Assembly: GCA_963921825.1 (NCBI GenBank)
Contig: OY997588.1
Coordinates: 9,128,001-9,192,000, forward strand
Length of the DNA: 64,000 nucleotides
From: Erodium maritimum
Taxonomy: Eukaryota > Streptophyta > Magnoliopsida > Geraniales > Geraniaceae
Reading direction: 5' to 3'
Positions 47,401 through 57,314 of this stretch are shown here, piece by piece. Made by a program: the position numbers and the translations under genes. Under the pieces are notes generated by a model that saw only the letters and a list, made by a program, of their open reading frames with translations, was not told where the DNA came from and ran no database searches. Numbering within the stretch: position 1 is the first letter of the stretch; each line of letters starts with the position of its first letter.

Positions 47401-50076
47401 TAATCTTAAACCCATTATACTTAAAGAACAAGGTTCAAATTCTAATATTTATATTACTTATACTGTCAACCAACTCTTCTAAGAGCAATGACTGTGTATA
47501 CTTTCCTCCATGTTTGAATAGTTAGCAATAAAGCAGTACAATATGTGTGAAGGAACTAAGACATTGTTACTTAGAAGTATTATAAGAAGGAATGCAGGAA
47601 ATGAATGGTGTCTTCTTGAGCCCGATAAACCAACATTTATTCAGTTACCCTGTCAGTGGAATAACAGAAAACACACCTTTTCAACATGTTTCCTCGCACA
47701 AACTTCTTTTTCAAATCTATCCTTGTGATCATTCTCGACCTGAAACAAATGTGTCTGCGACAAATACAGTAAAATATTAACAATAAAACACATACATAAT
47801 ATTCAATCATCCGAAAAGTTGGAATACAATGAATTATAAAAATCTCACTTCTAGAGCCTTGACCACACCCTCGAGCTCTCCTGCCTTCCTGGACCATTCC
47901 TCAGAACTCTCTTTATATAACTCAGCAAGCTTGTTCACCTACATCGTTCAAAAAGAAGAATCATATATGTTATTGAAAAGGGTACATAAGTTTCCATTTG
48001 CAGATAAAAAATAAAGCATACTGCACCGATACTTCTCAGTTTTTCATATAACTCACTGTTGAGAGTTCAGCTGAAAATCGCTCTTCGTTGGCAGCACTGA
48101 CATCTTTGGATGAGCTTAATTCCTTCACACATTAAAACAATGAATGTCCATACAACCACCATAACCAAGGAAAAGGCGTGGAAGTGTGAAGTTCAGACAG
48201 TCCACTATCATATATAAGTATATCAAACCTCTTGCATGGATATCAATTTTGTTTCTAGTTCCTTCACTTTTTCCTTGTTCCACTTTAAAGAGTTGGAGCA
48301 TTCACTAAGTTGTCTCTCAACCTATAAAAATGAAAAATAAAGAGACTGATTTACAATCTTAAAGGAAGCAAAGCAACAAGCATAAATTTAACTGTGATTG
48401 TAGTGGAAAAATAAAGAGAAAAAATTCCGTTGTAAGGCTTACCTCGGCAAGTTTAGTTGACGAATCTGCCTCAAGATCAGCATGAGTTCTACGCAATTCA
48501 ATGAGAACATTCACCTTGGATGTTAATTCTTCATTGAGCCAGACATTATGCCTCTCGATAAGCTCTTTCTCCTGCAGCCAGCCAAATTTGATACATTGTG
48601 CGTCACACATCCCGGGATTAAACAAATCAGTTATCAGTCTTAGGGGTTCCAGTATATTTGTAGTTCCCTTATAATCATGTGAGTCCTATTTTTATCCTAC
48701 TGGTCCCAATAGCATGATATAGCATTACATGCCAAAAAGGGTCTTGACTCCCAATAATACTTAGATTGAGTTCCTTCACAACTACACAGGTCTAACAATC
48801 AATATTGTTGGCAAACACTGAACACATTCTTATTATCAATTACAAAAAAAAAATCTTAGAACAAAATCAAATCAAAATTACTCTGGAGATTATGAAATTC
48901 AATAATCTTTTCACTATTTCTCCAAAACAGATTTATGGATGTAAATCATGAAAGCATGTGCTGTTTGATGGAAAACAACTATATGGGAAGTACAATATAA
49001 AATTCATGAAGTGGTAGGCTACGGGAATGACTAATTGAACTGACTTGTAAAAGACGAGTAGACGAAGCCTGTGAGCGTGCTAACTCCGTCCCCATCTCAC
49101 TTAGGCGGGATTCCTTCTTTGCAGCATTTTCAGTCAAGCTGAGCTACAAATTTACAGCAAAAGAGTTGACAACACACACAGTTAGATCTCAAATGATAAA
49201 AAACTTTCAGCAATCAAATTAGAATTCATAATCCCCACAAGTATTCCAGTGCCCCGTCTTATGTCTCTCAGTTGGGTTGTGTTTGCATCATTCTTTTTCA
49301 CGGGAACAAAAATCACCTCCGCCTTTGTGGGAAAAATAAAAAAATTGCATTCCTATTTGAATTTCCATGCCCATCCTATAGCATTATCCCATTTTCAACT
49401 ACTCAATAAAGAGGGAACAAGAGGCTCGTTCTCAAATTGCTAAATGCCTTTGAACGCAAAACAATTGTCCCCATGTAGAAGTAATTTATGGGTGCTTTGA
49501 ACTCTTAAATATGGAAATCAAAATGGCTACTTACGATCTTATCTAGGTAACTCTTGATTGTGGCATTCTTCTCACTGATTTCGGAATCCTTGCTCTCCAC
49601 CAACTCCATCAACTGCCTCTTGGACTTGTGCAGCTCCGAAACCTCTGTGGTAAGCCGCTCCACTTCACCATCCTTCCCAATCTGCACGAAATCGAACAAG
49701 ATCAAATTCAAACAACACTTGGTACATATTTAAAAACAAAAATGTAGTTCGAATTAATACAATAGCTTACGGATTGTAAATGTAGTTGGTGTTTGTGGGA
49801 TTGGATTTGCGCGAGATCAGAGGCGTGCTGGTCGAGGGACGACTGAAGCTGCGCGTTCCGGGACTCGAGAGACGAGAAGTCCTCGGACAGAGAGAGGAAC
49901 TTCTGTTCGAGGAGGGAGCAAGTTTGCTCTGCGGTGAAGGCAGCAGCGTCGGCCTGAGCCCTGACGGTGTCGAGCTCCTTGTAGAGCCCTCTGATGAACG
50001 AATCCGCCTTCTCGGCCACCAGAGCCGCGTCGCAGGAGCACTGCGAGAACTCCTCATCCGATAGGAAGAGAGGCAT
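27625..50076 (-). CDS. NUA: Nuclear pore basket protein NUA (TPR/Mlp orthologue)
   Basis: This is a giant gene of 47 coding exons over 22.4 kb, encoding about 2,069 residues. Arabidopsis NUA (At1g79280) is about 2,090. It starts MPLFLSDEEFSQ and has TAEQTCSLLEQKFLSLSEDF in exon 1. Residues 20-1600 are almost continuous coiled coil (many Glu/Lys/Leu heptads). The last exon is a low-complexity acidic tail ending in an Arg-Gly stretch (RGRGRAVTRGRAVRGRGG) before the stop. TPR/NUA lines the nuclear side of the pore, anchors the SUMO protease ESD4 and affects mRNA export and flowering in Arabidopsis. Exon phases all close without a stop, and every junction is GT-AG. Exon 18 to 19 requires a phase-1 join at a tandem cagCAG acceptor. 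Six transposon or repeat insertions lie in introns and none disrupts an exon. The gene appears intact. Confidence 0.98.
32307..32696. mobile_element. Foldback MITE, copy D, in NUA intron 35
   Basis: It is almost fully palindromic. The left arm begins GGGTAAACTACAAATACCTA and the right arm ends with its complement (TATTTGTAGTTTACCC). Perfect 9-base duplications ATTATTTAA lie at 32298-32306 and 32697-32705. It contains the core GGTAAAATGACGAAAATGCC (near 32426) and its complement (near 32552). It is the same family as copy B. Confidence 0.93.
32814..33155 (+). mobile_element. TRIM-type miniature LTR element in NUA intron 34
   Basis: Two direct repeats start TGTTGAAGTGTCCCACATT (32814 and 33045), each with a CCACCTAATAG...CTTTTGGGT tail. 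Between them lie a degenerate initiator tRNA-Met primer site (TGATATTAGAGCTTGGTT, near 32928) and a purine-rich stretch (CACGTGAGGGAGAG) just before the second repeat. That is the layout of TRIM elements common in plants. There is no coding sequence. The right border is approximate. Confidence 0.6.
35700..36060 (+). mobile_element. Second TRIM-like repeat in NUA intron 27
   Basis: Two copies of a phrase (GATAAACTATCTTGAGGCCT ... TTAGCTTTTAGGTGGGT and AATAAACTATCTTGGGGCCT ... GAGCTTTTAGGTAGGT) occur near 35766 and 35969. They are separated by about 200 bases of non-coding sequence that includes CAGAGTCCCACATACTATGG. The direct-repeat layout resembles a TRIM. Borders and primer site are unclear. 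Confidence 0.4.
36660..38561 (-). mobile_element. Gag-only LTR retrotransposon (TR-GAG type), Ty3/gypsy-like, in NUA intron 26
   Basis: Two 429-base LTRs (38133-38561 is 5', 36660-37088 is 3') both run TGTTACGACCC to CCCATAACA on the plus strand. They differ at about nine positions by eye. Perfect 5-base duplications TCTTC lie at 36655-36659 and 38562-38566. The internal part is only about 1,044 bases and contains a gag gene but no protease, reverse transcriptase or integrase. The minus-strand primer site TTGGTATCAGAGC lies just inside the 5' LTR. This fits the non-autonomous TR-GAG class, whose mobilisation depends on an autonomous partner. Confidence 0.92.
37089..38118 (-). pseudogene. Retrotransposon gag of the TR-GAG element
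   Basis: It starts at MAHKSMEQKLDD inside the 5' end of the internal region. A Gln/Ala-rich segment, then FPRFDGRVDPTAWLNRCESY and GSVADYATQYERLAAQV follow, typical of the Retrotrans_gag domain. The main frame ends at 37309. Sequence continuing in another phase (SPRPFFKQISQAEKQERI) and a zinc-knuckle-like GLCFN...GHKC region with a further 1-base phase change suggest two frameshifts near 37355 and 37230. Confidence 0.85.
39555..39918. mobile_element. Foldback MITE, copy E, in NUA intron 24
   Basis: The ends are GGGATAATTGTCAAAACATG and its inverted copy. Perfect 9-base duplications TTTACAATA lie at 39546-39554 and 39919-39927. The body is made of repeated phrases (ACTTTAGGGTAGCCACACAA, CGTGGACGAAACGTTGTGCA) in both orientations. 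Confidence 0.93.
41660..42149 (-). mobile_element. Probable solo LTR related to the TR-GAG LTR, in NUA intron 20
   Basis: The right end TACAGCTCGTAACA parallels CCGTTAGGCCCATAACA of the 36660 LTRs. The middle has a similar arrangement (GCCCTTGTTCTTCCCTCTCG; CTCTTGGTATATATAGCCAAAGAG versus CTCTAGTATATATAACCAGAGAG). The left end (about TGCAGCCCTCATCC) is uncertain and I could not find a target duplication. Confidence 0.45.
42989..43338. mobile_element. Foldback MITE, copy F, in NUA intron 18
   Basis: The ends are GGGATAATTGTCCAAAACTA and inverted GGGATAATTGTCCAAAAC. The 8-base flanks AAAAAAAT match on both sides but are low complexity. The body shares the GTGGACGAAA / TTTCGTCCAC phrases with copy E, plus a short tandem CAATGCACCCACAAAAGCGT. 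It is a diverged member of E's family. Confidence 0.88.
44336..44398. repeat. (AAT)n microsatellite in NUA intron 15
   Basis: About 20 AAT units with one CAT interruption lie just outside exon 15. It is likely polymorphic and usable as a marker. Confidence 0.97.
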
Positions 50077-51768
50077 CTTTCTCCGGTGCCCTAATCACCG
50101 ATCAACGGGTGAGACGATTCAGAGTCCGGGAGCAAAATTTGAATGTGACGGTATGAAAGGTTGGTTTTCTCGTTTTTGTGATGGAGAGGACTAAACAAAG
50201 TGTGCCGGGCGAGACCGACGGGCCCAAGTGTGCCACGGACTCGAACCCAAACCCATTTGTATGACACTCAAAATTTCAGCTCATGTTAGGTAAATATTTG
50301 ATTATGTTTAGTTATAGAATTAATATCGATTAAATCTTGAGTCCCTCCTCTCGCATGATCTTCCGACATGTTCGTATGCCAATAAGAGTTTACGATATGC
50401 CGTTTAAAGTTAAGACATCTCATATGAGAGACTTTATCTTCTCTAACCAAAGAAAGGAAGTGAAAACGGGCGAAACGGACAATCCGGCAAAACCTAAGGG
50501 TGGGACATTTTTTTGTGGCTCCGGATAGAAATAGATGTTATATGTCCCCTCCGGTGACACTCAAACTTCGTTTTGAGTGGCTTGTCCCGCCTTTTACATC
50601 TTGGCTCTAGTATGAGAATATGTCGGCCTTTTGCTTTCGGTGCAGCCGACTTGGTCACATTAATCAAAAATGTATAGTGATCCTTCTGGGAATGGATCAG
50701 TTTGAAATCAGATATGGGGACACCCTTCATGCACAACCAACCATCTGAACGGATGGTAATTTCCGATCAGATTGGGAAGTCGTGCCACCTCTTGCTCCAA
50801 AGTGGCTGATGGGAACCTTAGGGGTTCCGAATTATTTTTTGATGAATGTAAGGGTATCATAGTCATCATGAAGCTCTCATCCATGAACTTTTATCGTGGG
50901 AAGTGTTAGCCGAAGAGAAGAGGAAGACCCGACACGAGGACCCAGTGAGTTTCAACCTACAATTTTGTTTAAAGATCAGTGTGGTAATCGTGTCCCGTCG
51001 TTGACACTAGAGGGTCGGGTAGAAATCAGGAAGGGAAGGACAGTATCCAATTGAACCCTTGTAACCATCCAACCTACATTTTTGGTTAACCTGGGCCAGT
51101 TGGGGATTTCACATGCCTTGAGAATTGAACCCAAGCAAGTGGGTGGGATCGCGCTGTCATGTGAGACACCCCCTCGAGGTCCACACTTGTTGTTACTCCC
51201 CAGCACGAGATCTTAAGGAATAACGAGCAGAAGAAGGAAGTTCCTATAAAGAACAAGAAGGAAGATTGAAGTTAAAAATCAGTTACCAAGGGCCTACAAA
51301 GGACAAAAATATAAAAGAACTAACTCGAGAGAAAGCTCAACGAGCAGTTGCTATGAAGGATAGAGACAAGAAGAGGGTTTTGAGCCAATGGATGTTGACC
51401 AGGATGTCGAAGATGGGAATTTCTCCCTCTCATCAAGATAATCGACGAAGGCTGCAAAACAACCTCGTCGGGAGCCATGATAGGCAGTATGAGGGTTGTG
51501 GGACCTTGTAACTATCCTCCCAACCTATGTATGCCCCTATCTGGAGGGGTCATGTTCTTTGGAGTGATTTGGGTCATCACCTCACAAGTTAAGACAATCA
51601 CTCAGATGATTATTTAAAACATTGGTCTTGCGTAATCAAACTAATCTTTTGTTATCGTGTAACTTCTATTTGTTGTAATAAAAGTATGTTGGGTAGCTTA
51701 GTTAATGGTCAGTGTTCGAATTTGTATGATTGATTTGATTTTTTAAATGGATCTTGTATTGTAGTTTG
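50077..51768. other. Upstream of NUA, then spacer without a recognised gene
   Basis: The first 150 bases are NUA 5' UTR and promoter side. The block 50300-51540 has several short open frames on both strands (GC-mixed, for example 50494-50736 minus and 51266-51511 plus) but no domain. It may be degenerate transposon sequence. Confidence 0.3.
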
Positions 51769-51883
51769 TGTTGGGTTTGGGCTCCAAAACCCATATTTTA
51801 TTTTTAGGCCCACATATGAACTAAAGCTCATTTGGTTTGGCTTGAATTAATACAAAAGTGACCAGTAGGGTTTGGGGTCCTTA

Positions 51884-53819
51884 GAGCACCCACAGTGGTG
51901 GGCGGGGAGCAGGCGAGGAGCAGGCGAGATCAGCGCTGGCGAGGACCGCTGACGACGTGCTTCTCGCTGGCAGTTCACGCCGGCGAGATGAGATGAAGAT
52001 TGCATATATCTTTTTTGTCCAATAAAAAAAAGGCTTGGTTTCAATGCTAGTTGGTTTGAAAATTTAACCTTACCTATATTATCCAACAAATATCTGTACG
52101 TCCAATCGAATAACATTGATCGTCGCTCACCATAACTACAACATTTATAATAAACATAACCAAAACCTTATATAAACCCACCCTCACAAAGGAAAAATGC
52201 ACACATTCTCTACTATTCATCCTTGTTTGTCCGTCATCATGGAATTCGATCCTGAGGATATGGAATTGGATTCTATGTTGAATGACATGCTCGAAGACTG
52301 TATGTCAACCGAGGAGATGTTGGCTGACGCTTTGGTGGATTCTCCACCAAAGAAGCGCAAATACATTCGACGTGACCGGGTAGCCGCAAACGAACGGTTA
52401 ATGAATGACTACTTCAACACCAACCCTGTGTACACCGAGGTGCAATTTCGGCGTCGGTTTAGAATGCCAAAGTCGGTGTTCCTCTGTATCGTTCATGCAT
52501 TGGAGCAGCACGACGATTACTTCAAGGTATCCTTTGATGCATTGGGTCAAGTTTCATTATCTCCTTACCAGAAATGTACTGCCGCCATTAGGCAATTATG
52601 TTACGGAATTGCAGCTGATGCGTTGGACGAGTATGTGAAGATAGGGGAAACAACAGCTTTGGAATGTTTGTGCACATTTTGCAGTGCACTGCATAAAGTC
52701 TTTGGTGCTACATACCGGCGGAAGCCTACACAATCTGATATGCACCACATTTTGGCGGTTAATGAAGCGCGCGGATTCCCGGGCATGCTTGGAAGTCTTG
52801 ACTGCATGCACTGGGAATGGAAGAACTGCCCAAAGGCCCTTCGAGGGTCACATTCCCGAAGGGATCACGGTAATCGACCAACCGTTGTCCTTGAGGCGGT
52901 TGCAACTCGTGACTTATGGATTTGGCACTCTTTCTTCGGCATGGCGGGGTCGAACAACGATTTGACGGTCCTCAATCATTCGAAGCTGTTCGCGGACGTT
53001 ATCAACGGTTGGCAACCACCGGTTGGCAACCACCGGTTGCTTACACGATAAATGGTAATGATTACACTTCCTTATTATCTTGCTGACGGTATTTACCCTT
53101 CGTGGCCAGTGTTCGTAAAAACAATTCTGTTACCGTCAACGCCGAAGCAGAAGAAGTACGCTGAAATCCAAGAAGCGTGCAGGAAGGATGTGGAACGAGC
53201 TTTCGGCGTACTACAAGCTCGGTTTCACATTATCAAACAACCGACCCGCTTGTGGGCTCCCAAGTCGATCGGTTTGGTCATGAATGCGTGCATTATACTG
53301 CACAATATGATAGTTGAGGTTGAACGTCATACGTACGACGGGTATCGTGAACAAACAGAAGAAGGTAGTACAAGTCAACCACATATTTCACGAGGAGGCT
53401 TCGTCCCGACCAATGTCATACTTGGAAACACTGAAAGGATGCAAAGTGAACGTATGCATTTCCGTTTGAAGGACGATCTTGTCGAACATCTCTGGAATAA
53501 ATTTGGAGACGCGTAGATGTTAGTTGGTGTAGTTTCCTTTGTATTACGTTGCTCGGTTTTAATTTTCCTTTGTTTTGGTTTCTATCCTTTTATGTTATCG
53601 GGTGTTCCATTATCGATGTTCTGTATTTTATTCAAAATCTGGTTTTTTAAATAAAAAAACATTAAAAACCTAAAATTAATTGCATCTCGCCGGCGCCTCC
53701 TCGCCAGCCCACTGTAGAGCTCGCTGGCGGGGAGCTGGCGAGATGATTTAATTATATTACTTTATTCCATCTCGCCGGCGCCATCTCGCCGACAGCCGAC
53801 GAGATGAGTGTGGATGCTC
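51884..53819 (+). mobile_element. PIF/Harbinger DNA transposon
   Basis: Terminal inverted repeats are GAGCACCCACAGTGG and GAGCATCCACACTCA. The 3-base target duplication TTA lies at 51881-51883 and 53820-53822, as expected for PIF/Harbinger. Both subterminal regions are packed with CTCGCCGGCG and GCTGGCGAG motifs in both orientations, probable transposase-binding sites. It encodes a broken transposase and no Myb-like second protein. Confidence 0.93.
52197..53516 (+). pseudogene. Harbinger (ALP1-like) DDE transposase, frameshifted
   Basis: The first frame, 52197-53051 (alternative start 52239), has the N-terminal helical region FRRRFRMPKSVFLCIV, then LGSLDCMHWEWKNCP (first Asp) and GMAGSNNDLTVL (second Asp). 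The second frame, 53052-53516, holds YYLADGIYPSWPVFVK and the Glu segment ERAFGVLQARF. Between them a 14-base tandem duplication (GGCAACCACCGGTT twice, 53010-53037) and at least one further indel break the frame. It is unlikely to make active transposase, though both catalytic halves are well preserved. Confidence 0.93.
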
Positions 53820-54701
53820 TTATTGTGCGGCGGCTGTTTTGGAACAAAGGGGGCTGCGGCTTGAGATTGGGAGCTGAGAGCTCATTCCTCTTTTGTTGTT
53901 CTTCTCTGGGTGATTAATTCACAAAAGGTGATAGATCAAGCAAGTGGCCGGAGCTTTTGGTAGAGAGAGAACAAAAGAAAGTTTTTTTCTTGGGTTCTTT
54001 GGTTCTAAAAGTGGCGGCAGCTTCAATTTTGGGGGCAAGGTAAAGATTGAGAATCAATCTTGTTTAGGTGGCTGAAGCTAGTAGAATATCAAAGAGGATA
54101 AAAGGAATTAAAGAGATCATGTGGCCTTTATGGTTGGCCTTTAAGAGCATTTACTGCTCTTTGGTGTGATGATACACAGAAGCACAAAGTATAAGGGAAC
54201 CTTTTATTGGAGATCCCACTTCTTTGAGCTAGTGTCAACCGGAATACAAAAGACTACGATTAGCTTTATTTGATCTCGTCTTGATTGTCGTTTGTGCATT
54301 GAGAAATAGAGAATTAGAAGTGTGTAATTCTCGGTTTATTTCTTGGTTAATACAAGGAGCTTGTCGTTGTCCCGTAGATATAGTCACATTGCCGAACCAC
54401 GTATATCGTTGTCTCAATTTATGTTTCCTGCACTTTGATTATTGTTCCGTGTTGTGTGTTATCCGCCATTATTTGGTAGTTCTCCACATCAGTTTGAGGT
54501 ACTTTTGGTATGTTCGTGTGTGTTGATTTGATTCTGTGGTTAGAATCCTGGAATTTTTTCCTTCTCTAAAGAAGTTTAATGGTCAGTGTGGGTTTCGGTT
54601 CGAGAGAGTTCTTGAATCAGCCACGGAAGAGAAGGTCAGCACGCCATAAATCACATCTCTTAATTTCTCAGCGAAATAACAAGGACATACTCTAGGACTC
54701 C

Positions 54702-54749
54702 AGAAATTTCCAGAACACCCCTTACACTTCCATGAACTACCAATATAAA
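54702..54749 (+). promoter_or_regulatory. Heat-shock element and TATA box of the small HSP gene
   Basis: AGAAATTTCCAGAAC (54702-54716) is a perfect three-unit heat-shock element (nGAAnnTTCnnGAAn). TATAAA lies 28 bases further on (54744-54749), about 77 bases before the start codon. The spacing is that of heat-inducible plant sHSP promoters. Confidence 0.85.
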
Positions 54750-54825
54750 CCACCTCTGCAACTCATTTTCACTCATAGCAGACCAAAGTCGCAAACAAAC
54801 AACAAGCTAAAGCTAAGACTAGTCA

Positions 54826-55299
54826 ATGATGCTTTCCTCCGACCACCTCCGAGGATCGTCCCTGTTCCGAACCTGGGGCTCGCCGCCAGACACCCAGATG
54901 GACTGGAAAGAGACGCGTGACGCTCACGTCTTCGAAATCGAGCTCCCGGGGCTCACGAAACAGGACGTGAAGCTCCAATTCCACCGAACAGAGCGCGTGC
55001 TCGAGGTGACCGCCGATTCGCCGGAAAAGGAGGGAACCGAGGACGAGAAGGTGAGGTGGCACTGCCGGGAGAGAGCGAGCGGCGGGTTCAGGTTTTCGAG
55101 GAAGTTCCGGTTGCCGGAAAATGTGAGGGTGGAGGAGATAAAGGCTTCGATGACCGACGGCGTGTTGACGGTAACGGTGCCGAAAGACACGGAGACGGCG
55201 AAGAGGAAACGGAAGGCGAAGAAGGTGGAGATCGATGAAGGAGAGGACCCTGGTGTGACTCCTAAAGGGCTTGGCCGCTTCGTTTGCTGCAAAGCTTGA
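54826..55299 (+). CDS. Small heat-shock protein (alpha-crystallin domain)
   Basis: An intronless frame of 157 codons, a normal sHSP length. The N-terminus is short (MMLSSDHLRGSSLFRTWG). The alpha-crystallin domain spans about residues 24-118, from MDWKETRDAHVFEIELPGL to GVLTVTVPKD, with the consensus II stretch LPGLTKQDVKL and consensus I FSRKFRLPENV. A C-terminal VEI tripeptide (I/V-x-I/V) should dock between dimers. sHSPs hold unfolding proteins in the cytosol for HSP70/HSP101 refolding. No organelle signal was seen, so a cytosolic class I-like or orphan class is likely. The extension after VEI (DEGEDPGVTPKG, then GRFVCCKA with two Cys) is unusual. Heat induction is supported by the upstream element. 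Confidence 0.95.
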   Translation: MMLSSDHLRGSSLFRTWGSPPDTQMDWKETRDAHVFEIELPGLTKQDVKLQFHRTERVLEVTADSPEKEGTEDEKVRWHCRERASGGFRFSRKFRLPENVRVEEIKASMTDGVLTVTVPKDTETAKRKRKAKKVEIDEGEDPGVTPKGLGRFVCCKA

Positions 55300-55484
55300 G
55301 ATTATGACCAAGACAGTGATAATTAACAACAACAACGTTGGTTTGGTTTTTCTTTGATTTTGATGAGTTTAAGGTTCTCTATGTGTTTGTGTTTGGTTGG
55401 GTCAGTTTGTAAAGTTATGGGATGGTTTGGCTTGCTACGTACACCAAGCGTGTGTGTTTGTGAAAATTGTTGCACCATTGTAAA

Positions 55485-57196
55485 GGGGGACTATCCATTA
55501 AACACTACTATTTTACTATAAATTAAAAATCCATTCTAACCATTAGATTGAAATAAATCCAAAGGTCCTCATCATTTTATCACATATTAAAATTAACTAA
55601 TTTATTAATTAGAAAAGGACAATATTGGAAATTATATTTTCTCTCTTACTATGTATCCAATCCACGTCTCCTTTGAAAGAAACCACTAGTAACTACTCAT
55701 CTACTATTTACAGTTATACAATAATGGTTTAGTATAAGATAACTAATTGTTTTATTTATAATAAGTTAAATAATTGTTACTACTCCACAGTACAAAACTT
55801 GAACACTTTCAAAAAAAAATTATGAAACAATTTTTTTTTGAAATGTGAAACAGTTTATTTAAATATGAAACCATTTATCTTAAATAGTGAAACATATGTC
55901 CAATCGAAATATTTGACTACAAATAAATAATTGAAACATTTTCATAAACAGATTATTAGAAGGAACAAACATATCCAAAAAGAATAATGTTTCATTTATT
56001 TTATCCTACCATTTTCCCAGATGTATCATTCAGTTGTATTAAGCATACAAATAAATTGAAATCTAAAACATATGGCTAATCAATTACAATTTGCAACAAT
56101 TTTTGAAAATACAAGAAACATGTTCCTATCACAAAAACTAAAATAATTTAAAAGAACGTTTTCTATCTTGTGGCTTCAAACAGTTTTTCAGTCCTCCATC
56201 GTTTTCCAACACACCTGCAAAATAGTAACAAAACCAATAAAAAAACATTAATGTTTCATAAGCCATAACAAGAACTCGATAATTGATGTTTCAAGAACCT
56301 AAAACAAAAATCATGCAACTCATAATTTACTTTTGTTACCAGAAACTAAATAGGGTTTTTACCAAACATTCATGGCACAAATGATAATGAAACAATTTGT
56401 GATGTCAATGATAATTTCAATTCATTGATGTTTCATAACCCATATATGAAACATGTGTGAAATTAACTGATAATAAACATTGAAACATTTGCACATTGCA
56501 TATAGCAAACACTGTCATATTTAATCACCCCGATTTTTGTGGTTTTTGAAGATGGACAAAACAATGCAATTAGAAAACTATTGTATTGTAGAAATCTTGA
56601 TTACATACTAACCTTGGTAATATTACCTACCCAAAATTTTCGTATCAGGCTAGACACGTATCCTTCAAATCATACCTGAAAATAGCATAACCATCCGCGT
56701 CAGTGACGACGCACCTCTAGAGGAAGAAATCGCACTCGAACTCGGCGGTCACGAACACCTCGTCGACTCTGGAGAAGATGAACGCCACGAACGACAGATC
56801 TGTCAACTGACTCGGTGAGAGGAGAAGCTCGCGGCGGCGGAGTTGATATGGTATGGAAAGATGAAGAGGCAATTTTGGATACAGAGATTCCACGGGCTGG
56901 GTTGGACGGTTGCTTCACGGCGGGCACGTGGAGGTGGAGCTGTTCGGCGAGAGGGAAGCTAGATGAGAGAGAAAAAAAGGGTTTGAGTTGAGATATCGTG
57001 AATGGGGTATGGTAGTTACAATACGTATGAAAATGACTAAAACATCCTTTTAGAGTATCAAATTACTGAAAGAAATTAAAAATAATGGTTAATTACGAAA
57101 ACTGCCACATCAAATCTCAGCCATGTATATATGTAATTTTGATGGTTGAAATTGATTTCTAAATTATAGTGAAACATGCAGTTTTTAATGGATAAC
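55485..57196. mobile_element. TIR element with captured GC-rich fragment (Pack-MULE candidate)
   Basis: The left end reads inward GGACTATCCATTAAACACTA, then TTATAAATTAAAAATCCATT-like sequence. The right end read inward gives TTATCCATTAAAAACTGCAT, then a matching AATTTAGAAATC. The two resemble each other for about 70 bases as diverged inverted repeats. The AT-rich body has about 14 copies of GAAACA or its complement between 55830 and 56490. A GC-rich block at 56640-56960 stands out and looks like an exon. The target duplication was not resolved. Confidence 0.45.
56640..56960 (-). pseudogene. Captured gene fragment inside the TIR element
   Basis: On the minus strand a GC-rich stretch can be read FIFSRVDEVFVTAEFECDFF, then a stop, then DADGYAIF, ending in a donor-like TTTTCAG|gtatga (about 56678). 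The alternative open frame 56700-56927 has low-complexity content. The source gene is not recognised. Confidence 0.35.
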
Positions 57197-57314
57197 AAAA
57201 TACATGAATGTTCGGTTACACGAGCCTCTCAATTACATGAAATTTTATGGATCAAATTACATAAGTGGTAACACTATTTCATAATGTCCTTCAATTTTTT
57301 TTATTCTCATAGGT

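Larger units (their letters stand above)
38965..50076 (-). other. NUA: NUA exon map, coding exons 1-25
   Basis: Derived by matching donors, acceptors and reading phase. 1: 49771-50076; 2: 49535-49681; 3: 49045-49143; 4: 48443-48571; 5: 48229-48321; 6: 48057-48122; 7: 47849-47938; 8: 47677-47754; 9: 46904-47013; 10: 46081-46201; 11: 45913-46005; 12: 45685-45733; 13: 44950-45053; 14: 44807-44875; 15: 44406-44549; 16: 44157-44261; 17: 43928-44041; 18: 43541-43619; 19: 42342-42394; 20: 42184-42257; 21: 40771-40873; 22: 40552-40686; 23: 40285-40425; 24: 40131-40184; 25: 38965-39141. Borders may be off by a base or two where counted by hand. Confidence 0.88.
51769..54491 (+). mobile_element. Solo LTR (copia-type) split by a Harbinger transposon
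   Basis: TGTTGGGTTTGGGCTCC... opens at 51769 and ...AGTTCTCCACATCA closes at 54491. Identical 5-base duplications GTTTG lie at 51764-51768 and 54492-54496. Without the Harbinger insert and its TTA duplication the LTR is about 784 bases. GAGCTTGTCGTTGTCCCGTA and ACCACGTATATCGTTGTCTC resemble the R-U5 part of plant copia LTRs as I remember them. No internal retrotransposon region is present. Confidence 0.75.

Noticed and set aside
49767..50064. Overlapping GC-rich frames on both strands at the NUA start
   Set aside because: They are shadows of NUA exon 1, whose protein matches the conserved N-terminus.
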